Shown here: piece after piece, positions 59,166-64,000 of the stretch
Position numbering within the stretch: the stretch's first letter is position 1
Layout of the letters: each line of letters begins with the position of its first letter
NCBI GenBank assembly: GCA_015499995.1
Contig: JADNRV010000065.1
Coordinates: forward strand, 186,001-250,000
Origin: Flammula alnicola
Lineage: Eukaryota > Basidiomycota > Agaricomycetes > Agaricales > Strophariaceae
Direction of reading: 5' to 3'
Length of the DNA: 64,000 nt
Notes under the pieces: model-generated
Seen by the model: the letters and a program-made list of their open reading frames with translations, nothing else
Told to the model about the DNA's origin: nothing
The model's database searches: none
Position numbers and translations under genes: made by a program

Positions 59166-59275
59166 CCAGTCTGGTTCGCAAGCTCACCGGCATCCATGTA
59201 TTAGATAATCATAAATATTACATAACCGATCAGAACGAAAAGAGACAAGTGCATGTGAGCTTGCGAACAGACTGG
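59166..59275. repeat. Inverted repeat pair, 21-22 bp arms
   Basis: CCAGTCTGGTTCGCAAGCTC at 59166 is mirrored by GAGCTTGCGAACAGACTGG ending at 59275, with a single base indel between the arms and about 67 bases in the middle. It lies 180 bases beyond the 3' end of the helicase gene. It may be a tiny MITE or an end sequence of a unit containing the helicase. Confidence 0.75.
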
Positions 59276-59456
59276 AATGGCTGGCTGCCGTTTTGGGTTG
59301 AGCGTGACACACGCGCCAAACGTGTCAACGGACTTAGCCAATATTCGTTGATTTCAACCTTGATCTTGATCACCGTCAATCTCATTGCTCTCCCTCACTC
59401 GCCGGACTTGTTCTAACATCCAAATCACATCCAAATCATTATTTTCTATCTTCTGT

Positions 59457-61717
59457 CTATGTGAAAACAGTGAAAAGGCCTTCTCTAGGGTTGAGGGGTT
59501 TCGAGAAATCAGTTGAATATCCGGAGACTTCAAAGGTGACTTGCATCTCCTCGGGAATCTCACGGATTAACTCTACCTTCTTCCTTTTTCTCGCAGGTTT
59601 CTCTCTTTCTTCTTGACCATCCTGTCCTCTCTTCTGTGCTCGAGGTCTCGCTGGACGAGGTACAAGTGGGGGAATGTCCATGTCCCTCATTGCAGCAAAT
59701 AGCTCATTTCCGTAAGTCGTCTCCCATCCCCATTGACCACCCAACACCGCTGATAAAATTTCATGCGTAGGCACCGGTCCAATGCTGGCGAGGAGATCGA
59801 TAAGAAGATCTGATAAGAGCGCATCCGCGCTGAACAACGATGCTGCAAAGTCTCGCTTCTTGACCAGACACCGCCAGTCGTGGAGTTTCTGGAGGACTGG
59901 AGAACATGGCTCACCGACTTTTACACGGCTCGCCTTTCCACTGTCTGTGGGTCTCCCAGGGCGTGTTTGGTTGAGCAATGAAGGGTCGCAAATATCGCAG
60001 CATGGCACAGTCGGGTCTATTCAAGTAAGTTTCATGTTAAGGAATATAAGCTCAATGACTTACTGGGTGGTTTATTGTCATAGATCCGTGTCAATACCGA
60101 GCGCCGGCAAAGACCTGACTGAACCAAGGAGTAGAGGCCCTCGTCTTCGGCTTCTTCATCGATTGCAGGGCAGTCGCGGATAAGGATAGCATCGTCCTTC
60201 AGGTCGTTGGAACCCCGCTTCCCGCCTCTCGCTATCGCGTGAGTCTTTCTTGCCTTGGAATCTTTATTTGCTTGTGTCTGACTGACTCCTGCAGATGCAT
60301 GGCCACGGCGCTTGTCGCCTTTCTTGAATTTCGATTTCATTGGCCTGTTACCATGTTCATTCAACATGGTACCATAGACGGACTGTTCGGCAAGCAAAAC
60401 CGCAAGTCCGACATGTCCTGAAGCTCGCGCGCACCGTCCTGCCCTCTGAACAAAGGCGGATATCGACCCTGGCACCTTCCACTGGACAACGAGGTCGATA
60501 TCAGGTATATTACATCCCTGCTCATATAATTAGCATCCCAAATACTGATATGTTCTCTTCTAGGCTTACCATTCCTGCTGCGTCAGTACAAACGAGGATT
60601 CGGACATGGCCTTCTCGAAACTCCTGCATGACGGCCTTCCTATATTCCTTGGAGAAACACGCGTTATATGGCCGGATGATGCCCATCATTCGAAGGTCAA
60701 CAGGTAAGAGTTGCGTTAGATGATCAATGATTTCAGTACCCATTGCGATATTATCACAGTATACAAATGCTTTCCCGATGTCCAGAGGTGTCTGTGCAAG
60801 GCGATTGATGGCAAAGTCAAGGTCGGCGTACGTATTCAGTGGGTGTTGGATTCCACGGATCACGATGGAAACGTTAGGTCGGTCATTACCAATATCAATG
60901 TTAAGGAAGTTTTTCTGATCAAAGCGTAGGATTCGAAGGACATCTCGCCGAATTCGTCCGGGCATTGTTGCGGAGAGGGCGACAATTGGAGTGGACTTCA
61001 GAAGGAATGACCGTATGATGCCAAGCTCGCCGTACTTCTTCCTGAATCCACTTCCCCAGTGGGAAATGACATGGGCCTCGTCAATGACCATGGAGAGGAG
61101 CCGTTGCTTGAACTCCAGGTCCTTCAACACGTCTTGAATAAATCTTCGTGTCAGCAGTTGTTCCGGGGAAATCAGGACAATCTGCCAGTCTCCGGTGACA
61201 ATTTTCTTTTTTCTTGTAAGCTTTTATCATTTACTGCATGAACTGTACTGACCTTGAGCCTGTCAGGTGAGCAGCCACCATTACTGCTATTAACCGCTGT
61301 TGCAGAAAGGTGGAATTCATCGCGAAATGTCTCGACCATTTCATCGTGAAGGGCAATGAGTGGCGAAACCATGATCGTGACTCTCCCTTTAGCACTCAGA
61401 TGGGCATGAGGACCTGCTGCAACTGCCGTTTTTCCCATACCAGTACCAGCATGTATCAATACATCCTGTCTCTTGAGCTGGGCAATTATGCCGTCCATTT
61501 GATAGTTCCGCGGACGAAAACCCCATTTTTCGGCCAATTTTTCTTCAAAGCCTTCCAGGTCGCTGTCAGAGCATGGCTCTGGCACAAAGGTTTTTTTACT
61601 TGAGGTTTTCTTTCGTCGATGCGCAGTACCTTTAGGAGGAGTCGACATGATTTCTGAGGAGGAAGGAACAGGGGATTTTTTTCGATCATTTATGTTCAGC
61701 CCACGTGATGGTCTCAT
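59457..61717 (-). CDS. RecQ-family ATP-dependent DNA helicase, four exons
   Basis: Exons 61717-61253, 61205-60570, 60517-60064 and 60016-59457 join with GT/AG introns of 47-53 bp and consistent phases to 704 residues (or 681 from ATG 61648). Helicase motifs in order: Q-type region RPRNYQMDG; Walker A HAGTGMGKT near residue 90; VSPLIALHDE; ISPEQLL; IDEAH near 197; SATMPGR; VCTDAAGMGCNIPDIDLV; and QRAGRCAR near 391. A cysteine cluster PCCDICDP lies near 524, where RecQ proteins bind zinc. A basic nuclear-type segment (RPARKRKKVE-like) is close to the end. It should unwind DNA 3' to 5' in the nucleus. No inactivating change is seen. Related helicase genes are common in fungal subtelomeres and mobile units. 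The 5' end faces another gene. Confidence 0.87.
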
Positions 61718-61767
61718 TGCCTGACCCTCAGCCTTTCGCCTCTTGCCTGTCTTCCTCTAAACTGTCA

Positions 61768-62560
61768 ATGAGCAATCCTGGCTCTGCGACTCCTCGTGCT
61801 CATGTCATGTTCTCACCTCTTCCACCGTCATCTCCACTCGCACCGTCTTCACCTCTTTCCTCTGCGCCACAGTCTTCGCCTCATCAGCAATCTCCAAGCC
61901 TTCCTTTCACATCTTACCCCCAGCCTCACCTACCTCTATCTTCTCCTTGCCGGCCCCGTTCTTATTCTTTGCCACCCCTTTCAAGTGATGATATCATTCG
62001 CAGTCCGCCCATTGTTGGAACTGCCGCTCAGCGCACTGCACTCTCTCATCAGAAGGGCCAGGTTAAGCATGCTGTCACAATGGAGATAAACCGACAAGCT
62101 TTATTTCACGAGCAGAAAAAGAAGCACGAGGCAGGCGAAACGGCCCTTCGCATGGCAGAAGAGGAGAAACAAGCATACTTTTTAACAATTCTACAAGGAC
62201 TTCATCAACGAGGTTACTTGTTTGGGCAACTGGTCACCTTCGTGTCAGATCCTATATTCAAGCAAGGTTTTACACGTTGGGAGGGCATGCTCAAAGATAC
62301 TGGCTTTGTACCACGTATTCTTGACCTCTGGGCCTTCAAGTCTAGTGATACGACATGAGAACAAGTTCGAGAGTGGGCTGTCGACTATGTAGCAAAGGCA
62401 GTTCACCAAGAGGCAAAGAAGATTACCTCGTCCCACTTTCTTCAAACTCGCTGGCGCCCAATTGATTCTGAACTTATTCTTGGCTTTAATATGTCGACAA
62501 TCGAATCTTACTTTCGAAAACACGGATCGATTTTTGAGGTCTTTATTGTCCTCCACTGAT
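61768..62560 (+). pseudogene. Proline-rich gene divergent from the helicase, 3' truncated
   Basis: The frame starts MSNPGSATPRAHVMFSPLPP at 61768 (an upstream ATG at 61705 is possible). A Pro/Ser-rich leader is followed by a charged helix (EQKKKHEAGETALRMAEEEK) and a globular part (GYLFGQLVTFVSDPIFKQGF, RWEGMLKDTGFVPRILDLW). It has an in-frame TGA at 62356-62358, after which the frame resumes (EWAVDYVAKAVHQEAKKI, WRPIDSELILGFNMSTIESY). It stops at the start of the GGAATCCGG repeat. The layout recalls the N-terminal part of large repeated basidiomycete proteins that I associate, not firmly, with DUF6589. It is non-functional here. Confidence 0.5.
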
Positions 62561-62727
62561 TCCTACCGGAATCCGGCGGAATCCGGTCATTCCGGAGGAA
62601 TGAGTTTTGGCTGAGAAGCCAGCCAAAATGCATGATTTCATTCCGGCGGAATGCAGACCGGAATGAGCCGAGACCGGAATACCTAACAGGAATGACCGGA
62701 ACGGAATGGTCACCGGAATCCGGTGCA
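62561..62727. repeat. GGAATCCGG/CCGGAATG-rich repeat
   Basis: About 165 bp made almost wholly of variants of CCGGAAT in both orientations, with CACTGATTCCTACCGG at the left and CCGGTGCACCATTG at the right as rough inverted ends. It cuts off the coding frame to its left. No clean 8 bp duplication is seen (nearby TTTATTG words are only similar), so its identity as a MITE is not proven. 62728-62981 is AT-rich and gene-free. Confidence 0.6.
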
Positions 62728-62981
62728 CCATTGATTTATTGCTAATATTATTATTTATTATTAATACATTGAGTTATTGTTAATATTATGATTTACTGAT
62801 CATAATACTTAATGTTATTTAATAAATGGCACGCGCGTTCCGAAAACGCCGAATCACGTGACGCAGCAAACGCCGTGCCCTGAACCCAGATGCCACGCAA
62901 TCAAATCCGTTGGCCATTCTTTCCTTCCCCCCCCCACTTCCTTCCCCCCCACCACCACCATCCACCCCGTTTCACCACCCC

Positions 62982-64000
62982 ATGGCTCCGTCCCCACCAC
63001 CAGCGCCGGCGTCGATGAGCGCCCGTGACCAGCGCGCTGCAAACCGCAGCGCCGGCACGCTCTCCGCCCCTACCACCGCCAAATCGAAATCGACGAGCCG
63101 CAAACGGCAACAGTCAAACGCCGAAGAGTCGGCGAGCAAACGCAGCAAGCCCGCCAACGACGCCAACGACGACGACGACGACGACGCCAAGGAGGCAAAC
63201 GAGGGGCGGAAAGGAGGAAAGAAGGGACGGAAAGCGAAGAAAACCGCGGGCAAGCGGAAATCCAGGTGCGTAACCCCCCCTTTCCTGCCTCTCGCTTCCC
63301 TAACCCGTCGTTTACCACCCCCAGCAGGAAGACAGGGGCCCAGCGTCGTCGCGAAGATGAACTCGAGAACGCCAAGGGCACCCCCGCCCACCTAAAGCCG
63401 TACGTACCCCCCTCGTTCCCTCTTTTATATAAAAAAAACTAACCTTTATTTTGTTATTGTAGCGTCGAGCGCATCCTCGAGGCCGCGGGCACCTCTGTGG
63501 CCCCCCCCGAGCATGCCGCCCACTCGTCGACCGCCTCTATGCTGCCCCCTCCGCCCACCGTCCCCAGCACCCGTGCTCGCGTTGAGCGCGAACCTGACGT
63601 CACCTCCCGAAAGGCCGCGGCTACCGGCCACAACGACGACAGCAGCACCGACAGCAGCACCGACGACAGCAGCACTGACCACCGTCACCGTGGCAATGAC
63701 AACGCCCGCCACGACAACACTCACGATGACAGCGAGGACGCCAGCGACGGTGACTACACCAACGACAGCAACTCCGACTCCGACACTGACACCAGTGAGT
63801 CCGACAACGACGACGATGCTGACGCCGACGGAAGCAATGGCGGTGGCCATAACGAAGACGCCCAGTTGCGTCCCGTCCGTATAGGACCCCCCCGTGACAA
63901 GCCCTCTCAGCAGCGCAGTGGGCCGTCCACCACTGCTGCTGCTGATGGTGATGTCACCGCGGCACCCCCTGTCCGAGGTGGTGACTCATCCACCACCACT
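62982..64000 (+). CDS. Acidic, low-complexity nuclear-type protein, partial
   Basis: Exons 62982-63265, 63325-63399 and 63473 to the window end join with GT/AG sites and consistent phases; a CAGCAG acceptor at 63322-63327 allows one optional residue. The protein starts MAPSPPPAPASMSARDQRAA, then a Ser/Lys/Arg stretch, an Asp run with a lysine-rich basic patch (GRKGGKKGRKAKKTAGKRK), a short conserved-looking element (KTGAQRRREDELENAKG) and a very acidic Asp/Ser/Thr/Asn tract with NDSNSDSDTDT. The basic patch resembles a nuclear localisation signal. No enzymatic domain lies within the visible 290 or so residues. The family is not recognised, and the C-terminus is outside the window. The antisense Val/Ala-rich frame is a shadow. 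Confidence 0.6.

Noticed and set aside
61705..61767. Upstream ATG for the proline-rich gene at 61705
   Set aside because: It would overlap the 5' end of the divergent helicase. The ATG at 61768 leaves a short shared promoter if the helicase starts at 61648; the choice is not certain.
63446..63850. 134-codon minus-strand Val/Gly-rich frame
   Set aside because: Exact antisense shadow of the acidic coding exon on the plus strand, whose splice phases are consistent.

Overview
The window looks like a repeat-rich, accessory stretch of a basidiomycete (probably Agaricomycete) nuclear chromosome. The evidence is short spliceosomal introns with GT/AG ends in almost every readable gene, the gene families present (dual-specificity phosphatases, a BAHD-type acyltransferase, a multi-spanning membrane protein in several copies, TPR relics, a RecQ-like helicase) and fungal transposons (Crypton, Ty1/copia, hAT-like and Tc1/mariner-like MITEs, a tRNA-derived SINE). 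The species cannot be named from the sequence alone.

Layout. 0-3 kb: a relic of a 205-residue gene family split by a hAT-like MITE, then an intact dual-specificity phosphatase (DUSP) gene on the minus strand. 3-10 kb: no convincing gene. 10.4-12.4 kb and 22.0-24.5 kb: two copies of a duplicated block, each with an intact unknown 205-residue gene (minus) and a decayed DUSP gene (plus). Between the blocks lie a six-exon BAHD-type acyltransferase (14.6-16.5 kb), a small possible gene (17.2-17.7 kb), a multi-spanning membrane protein gene (17.9-19.5 kb) and another dead DUSP copy (20.4-21.2 kb). 24.5-29.2 kb: AT-rich repeats without genes. 29.6-33.5 kb: a Crypton-like tyrosine-recombinase gene with an N-terminal SAP motif, broken by a frameshift. 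33.7-35.4 kb: minisatellites.

36.3-45.2 kb is a set of nested insertions. A second membrane-protein gene is interrupted by a hAT-like MITE (36744-37359) and by a 6.56 kb foldback element (37959-44520) with about 770 bp inverted ends. Inside that element is a second inverted structure rich in CAG/CTG minisatellite, and inside that a third insertion, an 845 bp hAT-like MITE. A SINE with a 15 bp target duplication follows at 45.4 kb. 47.6-53.1 kb is a full-length copia retrotransposon with 98 bp LTRs, itself interrupted in gag by a 650 bp Tc1/mariner-like MITE. It sits just upstream of a further DUSP pseudogene.

54-64 kb: a histidine-phosphatase gene that has lost one catalytic histidine, TPR and membrane-protein fragments, an open four-exon RecQ-like helicase (59.5-61.7 kb) divergent from a truncated proline-rich gene, and the start of an acidic nuclear-type protein running off the window.

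Genes likely to be functional are the DUSP (2034-2947), the two 205-residue paralogues, the acyltransferase, the RecQ-like helicase, possibly the membrane protein at 17.9-19.5 kb, and the partial gene at the right edge. They do not form a recognisable pathway. The dominant theme is duplication, decay and nested transposition.
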